Source: Deinococcus psychrotolerans
GTDB taxonomy: Bacteria > Deinococcota > Deinococci > Deinococcales > Deinococcaceae
Length of the DNA stretch: 64,000 nucleotides
Direction of reading: 5' to 3'
NCBI RefSeq assembly: GCF_003860465.1
Contig: NZ_CP034184.1
Span: forward strand, 451,056-515,055
Both the position numbers and the translations under genes were made by a program. The notes beneath the pieces are model-generated. The model worked only from the letters and a program-made list of their open reading frames with translations. It ran no database searches and was not told the origin of the DNA. Below are positions 52,268-62,893 of the stretch, piece by piece (the stretch's first letter is position 1; each line of letters opens with the position of its first letter).

Positions 52268-52809
52268 GAGGCCGCTCCCTGACCCCGCCGGAAACGTGGA
52301 TGCTGCGAACCGGGCCGACGGAAGATCTGCATCTCGTCGCCCACATCCAGGCCGAGGCATTCCTGAGCTTGGATGTGGGCAGTGACGCGGCCCAGCAGCT
52401 CGCGGCGCTGTGCGAACCCAGCGCGAAACTGTTTGTGCTCGAAGAAGCGCACCGCTTGCCCATCGCGTTCGCCGCCCTGCGCACAGCAGGGCGGGGGATC
52501 AACGCCGCCGTTTCAGTGGTGGCCCTGATCCCGCTGACGCCCAGTGCGTTCGTCCAGGTGGCTTCACGGCTGCTGCGCGCCGTGGAGGAAGTCCAGCAGC
52601 ATGCGGGAGGAGGCCGCCTAGAGCTTTTTTTTCCTGATCTACTGCCGGAGAACAACCGGATCAACAGCGCTGACCTGCCCGAGGCTGAACCCGGCACCGA
52701 ACCGCGTGAGGTGGATCTGGACGAGGCACTGGAAGAGACCTTTCTCGCCAGCGATCCGCTGCCGTACTGGCCCGGTGCGTCCACGGCGGCGCGGCCCGCA
52801 CTGCCCTGA
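52264..52809 (+). CDS. Hypothetical protein
   Basis: 181 residues. EDLHLVAHIQAEAFLSLDVG, LFVLEEAHRLPIAFAALRTA, LIPLTPSAFVQVASRLLRAVEEVQQ, and a C-terminal DEALEETFLASDPLPYWPG tail reminiscent of short peptides in stress proteins. No catalytic motif recognised. First gene of a run of detoxification genes. Confidence 0.55.
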   Translation: MRGRSLTPPETWMLRTGPTEDLHLVAHIQAEAFLSLDVGSDAAQQLAALCEPSAKLFVLEEAHRLPIAFAALRTAGRGINAAVSVVALIPLTPSAFVQVASRLLRAVEEVQQHAGGGRLELFFPDLLPENNRINSADLPEAEPGTEPREVDLDEALEETFLASDPLPYWPGASTAARPALP

Positions 52810-52814
52810 TCGCC

Positions 52815-53204
52815 ATGACGATCCCAGATCACAGCGGGCCGTGCGACTCGGCCCTGGAGGAGTTGCGCCGCACAGCCCTCAGCTTGAAGTACGTTCAGAT
52901 CAGCCCCTACGCTTACGGTCAGGAGGGCGTTTTCCATCAGGGCCTCCTGATCGGGCATCTGCACCGCAGCGGTGTGGTGGGTCTCGCCTGCTCCGTTGCG
53001 GTGCGGGACACCCTGATTCAGCAAGGACTGGTTCGCCCTCACCACGACAACCCGGATGCGCCGTGGATCATCTTGACCCTCGACCACCCCGCCGATCTTG
53101 CGCTGGCAGCGAGGCTGCTGCGGGAAGCGTGGCAGTGCCAGGCCGGTCAACGGCAGCGAATAGCTTATCCAAGTATGGATTCGCCCCTTTCGACTCAGGT
53201 TTGA
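52815..53204 (+). CDS. Luciferase-like domain protein (DUF5519-type)
   Basis: 129 residues. The family pattern is visible: GVFHQGLLIGHLHRSGVVGLACSVAVRD, LVRPHHDNPDAPWIILTL, and AARLLREAW. The name of the domain is historic; the biochemical function is unknown. It begins 5 bp after the preceding stop and is followed closely by an FMN reductase gene, so all three are probably one operon. Confidence 0.65.
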   Translation: MTIPDHSGPCDSALEELRRTALSLKYVQISPYAYGQEGVFHQGLLIGHLHRSGVVGLACSVAVRDTLIQQGLVRPHHDNPDAPWIILTLDHPADLALAARLLREAWQCQAGQRQRIAYPSMDSPLSTQV

Positions 53205-53228
53205 GAATCACATTTAAGGAGAACGGAT

Positions 53229-53834
53229 ATGACCCAGCCCACCCCCCTCAAGTTTCTCGGCATCGCAGGCAGCCTGCGCCGCGCCTCGTACAACCGCGCC
53301 CTGCTGGCCGCCGCACGGGAGCTGTGCCCAGGCGGCGTGACGCTCGACATCTTTGACCTCGCGCCGCTGCCGCTGTATGACCAAGACATCGACACGGAGG
53401 CCGCCCCACCCGCTGTCCAAGCGTTCCGGGATGCACTGTGGTCCGCTGACGCCCTGCTGATTTCCACACCCGAATACAACCACGGCGTTCCCGGCGTCCT
53501 CAAGAATGCGCTGGACTGGGCCTCACGCCCGCCCCAGCACCAGCCACTCAGCGGCCTGCCGGTGGCGATCATGGGTGCCAGTCCGTACACCTGGGGCACC
53601 GCCCGCGCCCAGGCGCACCTCCGGCAGACATTGGTTTTCCCCAGCGCCCTGGTGCTGTCTCAGCCCGAAGTCTTGGTGGCCAACGCCACCGGCAAGTTTG
53701 ATGCGGAGGGCCACCTTGTCGATGAAGCGACCCGGACCTTCGTCCACGGCCTGCTGGTGGCGCTGGCTGCCTGGACCCACCGGGTGGGCCGTCCCCCGGT
53801 GACCACGGAGCAAGCGAATCTGACCCCTGCTTGA
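53229..53834 (+). CDS. NAD(P)H-dependent FMN/quinone reductase
   Basis: 201 residues. Flavodoxin-like fold with GIAGSLRRASYNRALL (FMN phosphate loop), LPLYDQD, STPEYNHGVPGVLKNALDW (flavin ring contact) and MGASPYTWGTA. It reduces quinones, azo compounds or chromate in two-electron steps. ATG 53229 after AAGGAG. A broken paralogue of the same family lies at 62894. Confidence 0.9.
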   Translation: MTQPTPLKFLGIAGSLRRASYNRALLAAARELCPGGVTLDIFDLAPLPLYDQDIDTEAAPPAVQAFRDALWSADALLISTPEYNHGVPGVLKNALDWASRPPQHQPLSGLPVAIMGASPYTWGTARAQAHLRQTLVFPSALVLSQPEVLVANATGKFDAEGHLVDEATRTFVHGLLVALAAWTHRVGRPPVTTEQANLTPA

Positions 53835-53929
53835 GCCTTGTCTGTAGCGGCGCTCCTGGTTTTTGTTCTGGGCGATGCAGGACGAGGCTGCAGAGGAATG
53901 CTCTGCTGGGTACACGCTCTGGAGGACGC

Positions 53930-54907
53930 ATGACTTCAAATCACGACGCCTGGCCGCCGCTCCCGCTCGCCCCCTGGCAGGACACCCTGGAGACCGTGCA
54001 CCTGTGGACCCAGATCGTCGGCAAGGTTCGTCTGGCCCTGACCCCCTGGGTCAACCATTCCTGGCATCTCACGCTGAGCCTCAGTGCCCGCGGCCTGACT
54101 ACCGGCCTCATCCACCACCCGCACGGGGCCTTCGAGATCGAGTTCGATTTCCGGCGTCACTGCCTCCTGGTGGTGACGGGAGCGGGAGAGCGCCGATCCT
54201 TTGCTCTCCAGGGTTTAAGAGTCGCCGGGTTCTATCAGACGCTGATGGACACCCTGGACGAACTCGGCCTGGGCGTCGAGATCTGGCCCAGCCCCACCGA
54301 ACTGCCCGATCCCATCCTGGCGTTTCCTGAAGACGAGCAGCACGCGGCCTATGACCCTGAGGCCGTGACGCGCTACTGGCAGGCCCTGTTGAGCGTCCAC
54401 CGCGTGCTGAATGTCTTTCGGGCGGGGTTTTGTGGCAAGGTCAGCCCGGTGCATTTCTTCTGGGGGGCCTTCGATCTGGCCGTGACCCGCTTTTCTGGTC
54501 GCACGGCCCCAAAGTATCCCGGCGGCGTTCCCCACTGCCCGGACTGGGTGATGGAAGAAGCCTACTCCCACGAGCTATCGAGCGCGGGGTTCTGGCCAGG
54601 CACCGGACTGGGGGAGGCGGCGTTCTACGCTTACGCCTATCCTGAGCCGCCCGGCTTTAAAACGGCGCGGGTGGGTCCGGTGGGGGCGGTGTATCACGCG
54701 GGGCTGGGCGAGTTCATCCTGCCCTACGAGACGGTGCGCTTAGCGGCGGACCCGGACGCGGCGCTGCTGGAGTTCCTGCAAAGCACCTACGTGGCGGCGG
54801 CGGAGTTGGGCCGCTGGAACCGCGTGGCGCTGGACTACACGCCCTGGCCCGCTGCGACGGTACGGCAGGTGATTTCTGGGCAAGGCGCAAGCCACCACCA
54901 AACCTGA
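53930..54907 (+). CDS. DUF5996 family protein
   Basis: 325 residues from ATG 53930 (GGAGG upstream); the frame is open earlier but only the later start has a ribosome site. PPLPLAPWQDTLETVHLWTQIVGKVRL, NHSWHLTLSLSARGL, PVHFFWGAFDLAVTRFSGR, YSHELSSAGFWPGTG, FYAYAYPEP. Conserved across Actinobacteria and Deinococcota; function unknown. Confidence 0.82.
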   Translation: MTSNHDAWPPLPLAPWQDTLETVHLWTQIVGKVRLALTPWVNHSWHLTLSLSARGLTTGLIHHPHGAFEIEFDFRRHCLLVVTGAGERRSFALQGLRVAGFYQTLMDTLDELGLGVEIWPSPTELPDPILAFPEDEQHAAYDPEAVTRYWQALLSVHRVLNVFRAGFCGKVSPVHFFWGAFDLAVTRFSGRTAPKYPGGVPHCPDWVMEEAYSHELSSAGFWPGTGLGEAAFYAYAYPEPPGFKTARVGPVGAVYHAGLGEFILPYETVRLAADPDAALLEFLQSTYVAAAELGRWNRVALDYTPWPAATVRQVISGQGASHHQT

Positions 54908-55042
54908 ATTTTCCCAGAGTGGAGCTGCCGCTCTGCGAAAAACCAATCTGCTGAACATCTCCGCACCAGACAAGATGGAGCGTGGCAACGCGTCAAGGCT
55001 GGTGCCCAAGACCACTGCACTCCGCCGCTGGAGGCTTCACCC

Positions 55043-55351
55043 ATGATGACCTGCACGCACCTCGATCAAATTGACCGCTCCGTGACACCCAGCGCCGATG
55101 GCTGCGAGGAATGCCTGAAACTGGGCGACACTTGGATTCACCTGCGCCTGTGCCTGATCTGCGGACATGTCGGCTGCTGCGATTCCAGCAAAAACAAGCA
55201 CGCCACCGCCCATTTTCACGCCACACGGCATCCGCTGGTTCAGAGCGCCGAGCCCGGCGAGGACTGGCTCTACTGCTATGTCGACGAACTCACGATGGAA
55301 CCCGGCACCGGAGCGCTGTGGAGCGGTGACTGGCATGTGACGCCCCGATGA
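55043..55351 (+). CDS. UBP-type zinc-finger protein
   Basis: 102 residues with the ZnF-UBP pattern: [50 protein letters not shown]. Six or more Cys/His residues can bind zinc. In bacteria these small proteins often accompany redox or stress genes. Start at 55043 or 55046 (two ATGs). Confidence 0.9.
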   Translation: MMTCTHLDQIDRSVTPSADGCEECLKLGDTWIHLRLCLICGHVGCCDSSKNKHATAHFHATRHPLVQSAEPGEDWLYCYVDELTMEPGTGALWSGDWHVTPR

Positions 55352-55397
55352 CGTGACGATCGCCCCCTCTGTACTGCGTTCTTTGAAGGAGGCCACC

Positions 55398-57800
55398 ATG
55401 ACCAGTCCAATGATCACCGATCCAGACCCACTCAGCCCGCAGGAACTTCACCTGCTTGATGCCTACTGGCGGGCGGCCAACTACCTCTCGGTGGGGCAGA
55501 TCTACTTGCTGGACAATCCACTCCTGAATGTGCCGCTGACCCTCGCACACATCAAGCCCCGCCTCCTGGGGCACTGGGGCACCACACCGGGACTGAATTT
55601 CATCTATGTCCACCTCAACCGTCTAATCCGCGAGCAGGGCGCGGACATCCTCTACATTGCCGGTCCCGGCCACGGTGGCCCCGGCATGGTCGCCAACACC
55701 TACCTCGAAGGCACCTACAGTGAGATTTATCCTGGCGTCTCACAAGACGAGGTGGGCATGCGGCGGCTGTTCAAGCAGTTCTCGTTTCCCGGCGGCATTC
55801 CCAGCCACGTCGCGCCTGAGACGCCGGGATCAATTCATGAGGGCGGCGAGCTGGGCTACAGCTTGGCACACGCCTACGGCGCAGCGTTCGACAATCCCGG
55901 CCTGCTGGTGGCCTGCGTCATCGGCGACGGTGAGGCGGAGACTGGGCCGCTGGCCGGAAGTTGGCACGGCAATAAATTCCTGAACCCCGTGACCGACGGC
56001 GCGGTGCTGCCGATTCTGCATCTGAACGGCTACAAGATCGCCAATCCGGCGCTTCTGGCCCGGCTGGAGCCTCAGGAACTGGATACCCTGCTGCGCGGCT
56101 ACGGTCACCAGCCCTATTACGTGGAGGGTTCAGATCCGGCAGACGTGCATCAGCAGATGGCCCGCACCCTGGAGCAGGTCTGGACCGATATTCAGGGGAT
56201 TCAGCGGCGGGCGCGGCGTGAGTGGAGCGCTGAGCGTCCCCGCTGGCCCATGATTGTGCTGCGAACCCCCAAAGGCTGGACTGGACCCAAGACCGTGGAC
56301 GGCAAGCCGACCGAGGGCAGTTGGCGCTCGCATCAAGTGCCACTGGCGAATCTGGCCGAGAACCCGGAACACCTGCGGCAACTCGAAGCCTGGATGCGGA
56401 GCTACCGTCCGGAAGAACTTTTTGACCAAACAGGTCGCCTGATCCCTGAACTGGCCGCCCTGGCCCCCAGCGGGGAGCGCCGGATGGGAGCCAATCCACA
56501 CGCCAACGGCGGCGGCGGTCTGCTCACGCGCGGTCTGGAACTCCCGGACTTCCGCAACTACGCCGTGGCGGTGCCGCACCCTGGAAGTGTGGACGGCGAG
56601 GCGACCCGCACGCTGGGCGGCTTCCTGCGGGACGTGATGAAGGCCAACATGACCCGCTTCCGGCTCTTCGGACCGGACGAGACCGCTAGCAACCGCCTGG
56701 ACAGCGTGTACGAGGTCAGTGGCAAGACCTGGGAGGAAGCCCTGCTGCCCACCGACGAGCATCTGGAACGCGGCGGGCGGGTGATGGAAGTGCTGAGCGA
56801 GCATCTGTGCGAGGGCTGGCTGGAAGGCTACACCCTGACCGGGCGGCACGGCCTGTTTTCATGCTACGAGGCGTTCATTCACATCGTCGACTCGATGTTC
56901 AACCAGCATGCCAAGTGGCTCAAGACCAGCTCGGCCCTGCACTGGCGGCGGCCTGTCCCGTCACTCAACATTCTGCTGACCTCGCACGTCTGGCGGCAAG
57001 ACCACAACGGCAACTCGCATCAGGATCCAGGCTTTATCGACCACGTGATGAACAAGAAAGCAGGTGTGGTGCGGGTGTATCTGCCGCCAGACGCCAATTG
57101 CCTGCTCTCGGTGATGGACCACTGTCTGCGCAGCCGCCAGTACGTGAACGTGGTGGTGGCTGGCAAACAGCTCGCCCCACAGTGGCTCGAGATGGACGCG
57201 GCAGTCAAGCACTGCGCCGCCGGACTGGGTATCTGGGAATGGGCCGGAACCAGTGAGGGGGTGGAACCTGACGTGGTGATGGCCTGCGCGGGCGATGTGC
57301 CGACCCTGGAAACACTGGCCGCTGTGGCCCTGCTCCGCGAGCAGTTCCCCGATCTGGGCATCCGGGTGGTCAATGTGGTCGATCTGATGACCTTGCAGCC
57401 GCAGAGCGAGCATCCCCACGGCCTGTCCGATCTTGATTTCGATAGCCTGTTCACCCGGGATAAACCCATCATTTTTGCGTATCACGGCTATCCCTGGCTG
57501 ATCCACCGCCTGACCTACAGACGCCACGGACACGCCAACCTGCATGTACACGGGTACAAGGAGGAGGGGAGCACCACCACGCCCTTCGACATGACGGTGC
57601 TCAATGACCTTGACCGCTTTCATCTGGCCACCGACGTGATTGACCATGTACCGAGACTCCAAGAAATCGGAGCAGACGTCAAACAGCTTTTTCAGGACAA
57701 GCTGACCGAGCACCGCCGGTACGTGCGTGAGACGGGCCAGGACATACCCGAAGTGCTGAACTGGCGCTGGCCGTTTGGGTCAGGTGAGCGCAGCGGATGA
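55398..57800 (+). CDS. xfp: Xylulose-5-phosphate / fructose-6-phosphate phosphoketolase
   Basis: 800 residues, ATG 55398 with AAGGAGG. ThDP-enzyme motifs throughout: [116 protein letters not shown]. It splits ketose phosphates to acetyl phosphate and aldose phosphate. It may supply acetyl-phosphate or redirect carbon during stress. Confidence 0.95.
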   Translation: MTSPMITDPDPLSPQELHLLDAYWRAANYLSVGQIYLLDNPLLNVPLTLAHIKPRLLGHWGTTPGLNFIYVHLNRLIREQGADILYIAGPGHGGPGMVANTYLEGTYSEIYPGVSQDEVGMRRLFKQFSFPGGIPSHVAPETPGSIHEGGELGYSLAHAYGAAFDNPGLLVACVIGDGEAETGPLAGSWHGNKFLNPVTDGAVLPILHLNGYKIANPALLARLEPQELDTLLRGYGHQPYYVEGSDPADVHQQMARTLEQVWTDIQGIQRRARREWSAERPRWPMIVLRTPKGWTGPKTVDGKPTEGSWRSHQVPLANLAENPEHLRQLEAWMRSYRPEELFDQTGRLIPELAALAPSGERRMGANPHANGGGGLLTRGLELPDFRNYAVAVPHPGSVDGEATRTLGGFLRDVMKANMTRFRLFGPDETASNRLDSVYEVSGKTWEEALLPTDEHLERGGRVMEVLSEHLCEGWLEGYTLTGRHGLFSCYEAFIHIVDSMFNQHAKWLKTSSALHWRRPVPSLNILLTSHVWRQDHNGNSHQDPGFIDHVMNKKAGVVRVYLPPDANCLLSVMDHCLRSRQYVNVVVAGKQLAPQWLEMDAAVKHCAAGLGIWEWAGTSEGVEPDVVMACAGDVPTLETLAAVALLREQFPDLGIRVVNVVDLMTLQPQSEHPHGLSDLDFDSLFTRDKPIIFAYHGYPWLIHRLTYRRHGHANLHVHGYKEEGSTTTPFDMTVLNDLDRFHLATDVIDHVPRLQEIGADVKQLFQDKLTEHRRYVRETGQDIPEVLNWRWPFGSGERSG

Positions 57801-57889
57801 AGGCGCGGGCCAGGCCAGTTGCTGGACCGGTTGTGCTCCCCCAACTTGGCGTTCAGTACATGTGGGAATGCGGGTACCACGTCAGGGTG

Positions 57890-57906
57890 CCGTGTCTGGC
57901 CGTATC
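57890..57906 (+). promoter_or_regulatory. Degenerate CGTGTC repeat (site 4)
   Basis: CCGTGTC at 57890-57896 and CCGTATC at 57900-57906; period 10, one mismatch, so weaker than sites 1-3. About 125-140 bp before the MFS gene. Confidence 0.3.
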
Positions 57907-58030
57907 TGTGAGCGGGGGGCGGGAACTTGTCTTCCCTAGCCTTCCGAGCCGTTCGTGATCGTAGAGTTTGATGAACCTGACCGAACTGTCAACTGCCGCG
58001 CCCCCACCTCATCTTTACCCAGGAGCCGTC

Positions 58031-59569
58031 ATGACTGAGCAGACCGCCGCCCGACCCACCCCGCTCACCTCTGCGGAACGCTGGACACTGGCGGCAACGG
58101 TGCTGGGCTCCAGCCTGGCTTTCCTGGACGGCAGTGTGGTCAACGTCGCCCTGGCGTCTCTTCAGGCCGATCTGAATGCCACGGCGGCGGGGGTGCAGTG
58201 GGTGGTCAACGCCTACGCGTTGCTGCTGGCGGCGCTGACCCTGACCGGGGGTGCGCTGGGGGACGCTTACGGGCGCAAGAAAATCTACGGGATCGGGGTA
58301 GTGATCTTCTCACTGGCCTCGCTGGCCTGCGGCCTGGCTCCCAATCTGCCGTCCTTGATCGCAGCGCGGACACTCCAGGGGATCGGCGCGGCGCTGCTGG
58401 TGCCCGGCAGCTTGGCCATGATTGGGGCAGTGTTTGACCCGGCACGGCGCGGGCGAGGCGTAGGCCTGTGGAGCGCGGCCAGCTCAGTGGTGACCCTGCT
58501 GGGACCAGTGATTGGCGGGCTGCTGGTGGACGCGGGTTCGTGGCGCTGGGTGTTTTTCATCAACCTGCCGCTGGCCGTGATGGTGCTGTGGTTGCTGCGG
58601 CGCGTTCCTGAAACGCAGACCCCCGGCGCACGTCCGGACTGGCTGGGATCTGTGAGCATCACGGCGGGGTTGGGCGGGCTGGCGTACGCCTTGACGCGGG
58701 CGGGAGCAAGCGGTTGGGACGCTCTAACCTGGATCTCGCTGGGCGTATCCGCTGTGGGTTTTGTCTCCTTCCTGTGGCACGAGGCGCACACTGAGAAACC
58801 CATGCTGCCACTGACGCTGTTTCTCAATCCAGTCTTCGCTGGAACCAACCTGCTGACCTTTTTGCTTTACGGAGCGTTAGGAGCGGTGGGGCTCTATCTG
58901 CCGCTGTACCTGATCGGCTCACTGGGCTACAGCGCCACCGCTGCTGGGGCGTCGCTGCTGCCGTTGTCTCTTCTGTTGGCTGGCCTGTCCGGGTGGTTCG
59001 GAGGACTGGCCGATAAGCACGGCCCGAGACTCTTCCTAACCGCCGGGCCGATTCTGGCTGGGGTGGGCTTCGCGCTGCTGGGGTTCGGGCGCAACTGGAG
59101 CGGCGGCGGTTACTGGACGGCCATCTTACCAGGAGCATTGGTGCTGGGATTGGGCATGTCACTGACGGTTGCGCCGCTCTCCAGCGCGGTCATGGGAAGC
59201 GCGGGACGCGAGCTGAGCGGCGTGACCAGTGGGGTCAACAACGCCGTATCGCGCGCCGCCGGACTGCTGGCCGTGGCCGCACTGGGACTGCTGCTCGTGA
59301 GCAGTTACCGGAGCGCCCTAACCACCCGTCTGGAAGTTGCCGGAGCGAGCGCCGAAACTCGCCAGAGCGCCGTACAGCAGGCCAGCCGCCTGACCGATCT
59401 GAAATTACCGGACAGCGCGGCCCCATCGACCAGACGGGCCGTCAATGCCGCGTTTGGTGACGCTTTTCGCAATGTGACGTTCTCAGCGGGAGCGCTCAGC
59501 GTGTTAGGCGGGGCAGCTGGGTTCTTCTTCTTGGCTGGGCGCAGGCGCATGGCTCGACCATCAGAATGA
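58031..59569 (+). CDS. DHA2-family MFS drug/quinone exporter
   Basis: 512 residues from ATG 58031 (AGGAG), 14 predicted helices. Motif A GALGDAYGRKKIYGIG, antiporter motif C LGPVIGGLLVDAGSWRWVFFINLP, and motif D1-like ALASLQADLNATAAGVQWVVNAY. Proton-driven efflux of toxic compounds. It sits between phosphoketolase and the ring-cleavage/hydrolase pair and probably exports the compounds they detoxify. Confidence 0.93.
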   Translation: MTEQTAARPTPLTSAERWTLAATVLGSSLAFLDGSVVNVALASLQADLNATAAGVQWVVNAYALLLAALTLTGGALGDAYGRKKIYGIGVVIFSLASLACGLAPNLPSLIAARTLQGIGAALLVPGSLAMIGAVFDPARRGRGVGLWSAASSVVTLLGPVIGGLLVDAGSWRWVFFINLPLAVMVLWLLRRVPETQTPGARPDWLGSVSITAGLGGLAYALTRAGASGWDALTWISLGVSAVGFVSFLWHEAHTEKPMLPLTLFLNPVFAGTNLLTFLLYGALGAVGLYLPLYLIGSLGYSATAAGASLLPLSLLLAGLSGWFGGLADKHGPRLFLTAGPILAGVGFALLGFGRNWSGGGYWTAILPGALVLGLGMSLTVAPLSSAVMGSAGRELSGVTSGVNNAVSRAAGLLAVAALGLLLVSSYRSALTTRLEVAGASAETRQSAVQQASRLTDLKLPDSAAPSTRRAVNAAFGDAFRNVTFSAGALSVLGGAAGFFFLAGRRRMARPSE

Positions 59570-59770
59570 AACGAGATCTGTCGGTGCTTCATATGGCATT
59601 CGACACCTCAGCGCCGCTGCACAAAGCAAAACGGCATTCGGGGACGGAATGCGGTTTCAGCTGGACAAAGCAGACGGCGGTTGTCAGGCTAACATGGACG
59701 CTTCCTCAATCAGTTCCATTCGGAAACACAATCAACGACGTTCATCGAAAGACTATCAAGGAGCCTGATC
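59570..59770. promoter_or_regulatory. Upstream region of the MhqO/MhqD pair
   Basis: 200 bp without a gene. Contains GCATTC...GAATGC inverted half-sites (about 59632-59655). No MarR-type regulator gene (usual for mhq operons) is near. AAGGAG lies before ATG 59771. Confidence 0.3.
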
Positions 59771-60739
59771 ATGCCTACTCCCGAATTGCAACTCAGCGGC
59801 ATCCACCACCTGACCGCCGTGTCCGCCAACATTCGTGAAAACAAACGCTTCTACACCCAGGATCTGGGCATGCGCCTGGTTAAACGCAGCGTCAATCAGG
59901 ACGACACCAGCGCTTACCACCTCTTCTACTCTGACAAAGTCGGTACGCCTGGTATGGACCTTACCTTCTTCGACTGGTCGGTGGGCCGCGAGCGCCGGGG
60001 GAGCCACAGCGTGACCTGTACTGCCCTGCGCGTCAGGGACGAGGCAAGTCTGCGGTACTGGCAGGGCCGTTTTCAGGAGCTTGGTATTCAGCACGCGGAG
60101 ATCACCGAACGCGGCGGGCGGCTCACCCTCGATTTTGAGGATCCGGAGGGCCAGCGGCTGGCTCTCGTGGTGGACGGTGGGGCAGGCGATCCGCCTGTTC
60201 CCTGGGAGCGCAGCCCGGTGCCTGCCGAGTATCAGGTACGCGGTCTAGGGCCGATCACCATCACCATTCCGACTTTGGCCAATACGGACAAAGTGCTGCA
60301 ACAGGTCATGCATCTGCGTCCGGTACGCGAATACCCGGATCCGACGAGTCCCGCGCACACCGTGCATGTCTACGAGATGGGTGCAGGTGGCCCGCACGCA
60401 GAACTGCACGTGGCAGTGCGCCCTGATATGTCTCCAGTTCAATCCGGCGCGGGCGGGGTACATCACGTTGCTTTCCGGACGCCCAACGAACAGGAATACC
60501 ATGCCTGGAACGAGCACCTCAGCCATTTCGGTCTGCATAGCAGCGGTGAGGTGGACCGCTATTACTTCCGCAGCCTGTACTTCCGCGAACCGAACGGTGT
60601 GCTGTTCGAGATTGCCACCGATGGCCCTGGCTTCGGGGTGGACGAGGATATGGCGACGCTGGGAGAGAAGACCATTTTACCGCCCCGTTTCGAGAGCAGA
60701 CGGGCACAGATCCTGGCCGGTCTCAAGCCCGTCGACTGA
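59771..60739 (+). CDS. Ring-cleaving dioxygenase, MhqO-like (VOC superfamily)
   Basis: 322 residues with two VOC modules: [36 protein letters not shown] and [18 protein letters not shown], with metal ligands H (HHLT, HHVA) and E ([13 protein letters not shown]). Resembles B. subtilis MhqO/MhqE-type dioxygenases that open hydroquinone or catechol rings during thiol-reactive quinone stress. Downstream gene 13 bp away encodes the MhqD-like hydrolase. Confidence 0.85.
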   Translation: MPTPELQLSGIHHLTAVSANIRENKRFYTQDLGMRLVKRSVNQDDTSAYHLFYSDKVGTPGMDLTFFDWSVGRERRGSHSVTCTALRVRDEASLRYWQGRFQELGIQHAEITERGGRLTLDFEDPEGQRLALVVDGGAGDPPVPWERSPVPAEYQVRGLGPITITIPTLANTDKVLQQVMHLRPVREYPDPTSPAHTVHVYEMGAGGPHAELHVAVRPDMSPVQSGAGGVHHVAFRTPNEQEYHAWNEHLSHFGLHSSGEVDRYYFRSLYFREPNGVLFEIATDGPGFGVDEDMATLGEKTILPPRFESRRAQILAGLKPVD

Positions 60740-60751
60740 GGAGGTTGAGAA

Positions 60752-61414
60752 ATGACCAGCAGCGTGCACCAGACGACCGCCGAACTGAACTGGATTCACC
60801 GCTTTGAATCTGGTGACGACGCCCTGACCCTTCTGCTTTTGCATGGCACTGGCGGCGATGAAATGTCGCTGCTCACACTGGGAAAGCAACTCGCCCCGGG
60901 AGCGAATCTACTCAGTGTCAGGGGCCGGTCGCTGGAGGAGGGATCGCCCCGATTCTTCCGCCGCTTCAGCGCCACCCAGTATGACCAGACACATCTTATG
61001 GATGAGGCCGATGCACTGGCTCAGTTCGTGCAGGACGCGGTCATCCTCTACGGCTTAGATGGACGGCAGGTCATCGCCTTGGGGTACTCCAATGGAGCCA
61101 ATATCGCCCTGGCAAGTCTCGTTCGCTGGCCATCCGCATTTGCTGGAGCGGTGTTGCTGCGCCCGGTGATGCCTTTTGACGCCCCACCACAGATCGACCT
61201 GAAGGGGATGCCGGTACTTCTCGTGCACGGCAAACGCGATCCCTTCCGGCCCCTGGCGGAGTCGCTGACACCTTACCTGCGCCGGATGCATGCCGATGTT
61301 CAGGAGCACTGGCTTGAGGCGGGACATGAGCTGACGCCGCAAGACCTTGAAGTGACCGCCGGGTGGCTCCGAGACCAGACGCTGCGCCTGGCCACACATC
61401 CACAGCGAACATGA
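60752..61414 (+). CDS. Carboxylesterase / MhqD-like alpha/beta hydrolase
   Basis: 220 residues. LLLHGTGGDEMSLL (oxyanion), LGYSNGANIALASL (GxSxG nucleophile), VLLVHGKRDPF (Asp), EAGHELTPQD (His). The phospholipase/carboxylesterase family that includes MhqD, which pairs with the ring-cleaving dioxygenase in quinone detoxification. ATG 60752 follows GAGGTTGAG. Confidence 0.88.
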   Translation: MTSSVHQTTAELNWIHRFESGDDALTLLLLHGTGGDEMSLLTLGKQLAPGANLLSVRGRSLEEGSPRFFRRFSATQYDQTHLMDEADALAQFVQDAVILYGLDGRQVIALGYSNGANIALASLVRWPSAFAGAVLLRPVMPFDAPPQIDLKGMPVLLVHGKRDPFRPLAESLTPYLRRMHADVQEHWLEAGHELTPQDLEVTAGWLRDQTLRLATHPQRT

Positions 61415-61663
61415 GGGTGACTCGCCGGAATGACGAGAAAGGAACTGGGCGGATTGAGGTGTTCAGCGACGGCATGTTTGCCACCGTGATCACGCTGCTC
61501 AGCTTGGATCTGACCGTGCCAGAACTGTGGGGGAATGTCAGTGTCCGCTGACTGACCAACCCTCTGAGTGCACAGTGACCAGTCGACCTGGCTTACGCGC
61601 TAAGCTTTCTCTCGGTCTTGATCATCTGAATCAACCACCACGCGATCTTCTGGCGGATTCACT

Positions 61664-62590
61664 AGACCTCTTGCGAAAGTCGCAGGCTAAGCTTGCGGGG
61701 TGGAGCGAGAACGCCTGACACGCACGTTGAAGATGAACCGCAAGCAATTCCGTCGTCACACTGGGGTATATCCTGAGACCTTCGCTGAGATGGAAGCCGT
61801 CCTAACTGAATGAGAGGGACGGAAAAAGAAATCTGGCCGCCCAGCGGCACTCAGCGTAGCTGAGCAACTCCTGATGACTCTAGAATTCTGGTGTGAATAC
61901 CGTACGTTCGCGCACCTGGGCAATGACTGGGGTGTCCATGAACCCACCGTGCGGTGCACGGTGGAGCGTGTCGAAGCAGCGCTGATCACCAGCGCCCAAT
62001 TCCAAATGCCCAAAAAGCGCGTGTTTCAAGAAGCGCAGATCGTCTGTAGCATTGTCGCAGTCGATGCCTCTGAAGTGCCGTGCGAACGACCTAAAAAAGC
62101 GTGCAGGCCCGATAGGTGCCGTTCTGCACAAGACAGCAGCGTCGTTGGTACAGCGGCAAGCAAAAGCAGCACACCCTGAAGTTTCAGCTGCTCATCTGCA
62201 CCGTGACGCAGCAGATCCTAGGCGTAGCCACGAGTGCTGGGGCGATTCATGATCTGAAGCTTTTCCGTCAATCTGGCGTGCGCTTTCCTCACGACACGGC
62301 CTTGGTCGGAGATGCCGGGTATCAGGGCTTGTGGAGAAGCCACGGGCACGCCATCACCACGCACAAGGCGACGCGGGCGTCGCCTCTCTCTGCTGAACAG
62401 CGTCAAGAGAACCGGGAATTAACACATACCCGTCAAGGGATAGAGCACGTGATCCGTCGCATGAAAGTTTTTCGCGTTCTGAAGGGCATTTATCGACATC
62501 GACGTCGTCGATTTGCTCTCCAAGCTCAGCTCATTGCAGCCCTCTGCAACCTCACGCGAGCCTGCCAATCATGACTTTCGCAAGAGGTCT
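61664..62590 (+). mobile_element. IS5-family insertion sequence with ACT target duplication
   Basis: 927 bp bounded by perfect 18-bp inverted repeats AGACCTCTTGCGAAAGTC (61664-61681) and its complement (62573-62590). ACT is repeated at both edges (61661-61663 and 62591-62593). Contains a single degraded transposase gene. It is inserted in the TMEM175-like gene. Confidence 0.9.
61733..62574 (+). pseudogene. IS5-family transposase, degraded
   Basis: Motifs LLMTLEFWCEYRTFAHLG, HTH-like NDWGVHEPTVRCTVERV, DDE segments SIVAVDASEVPCERPKK and GATSAGAIHDLKLFRQS/GDAGYQGL, C-terminal VIRRMKVFRVLKGIYRHRRR. A TGA occurs after MEAVLTE (near 61815) and the frame shifts by -1 near 62110. Several Arg codons have become Cys. 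Not functional as read. Confidence 0.85.
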
Positions 62591-62893
62591 ACTGCAACGA
62601 GGCCCTGTTGCTGGCAAATGGCCTGTTAATGCTTCTGGGGGCGGCTGTTCCATTCGCCACTACGCTGCTCACCGCGTATCTCCGTAAGCCTGCCGGTGGA
62701 GTGGCAGGTCTGGTCTACTACAGCGGCTTGTCCATGCTGGTCAACCTCGGCTTCAACCTGACATGATTCACCGTCAGTTCCCACCGTCACCTGCTGTCCA
62801 GTAACACACCGGCAGATCAGGTCAGGAAGATCGGGCGGACGGACGCACTGTGGTTCTTTCCCTACGTCGCCGCGCTGTTGGTGGTTCTCTGGA

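Noticed and set aside
53863..54330. 155-codon ORF in another frame inside the DUF5996 gene
   Set aside because: Pro/Arg-rich shadow frame of a GC-rich gene; no start signal.
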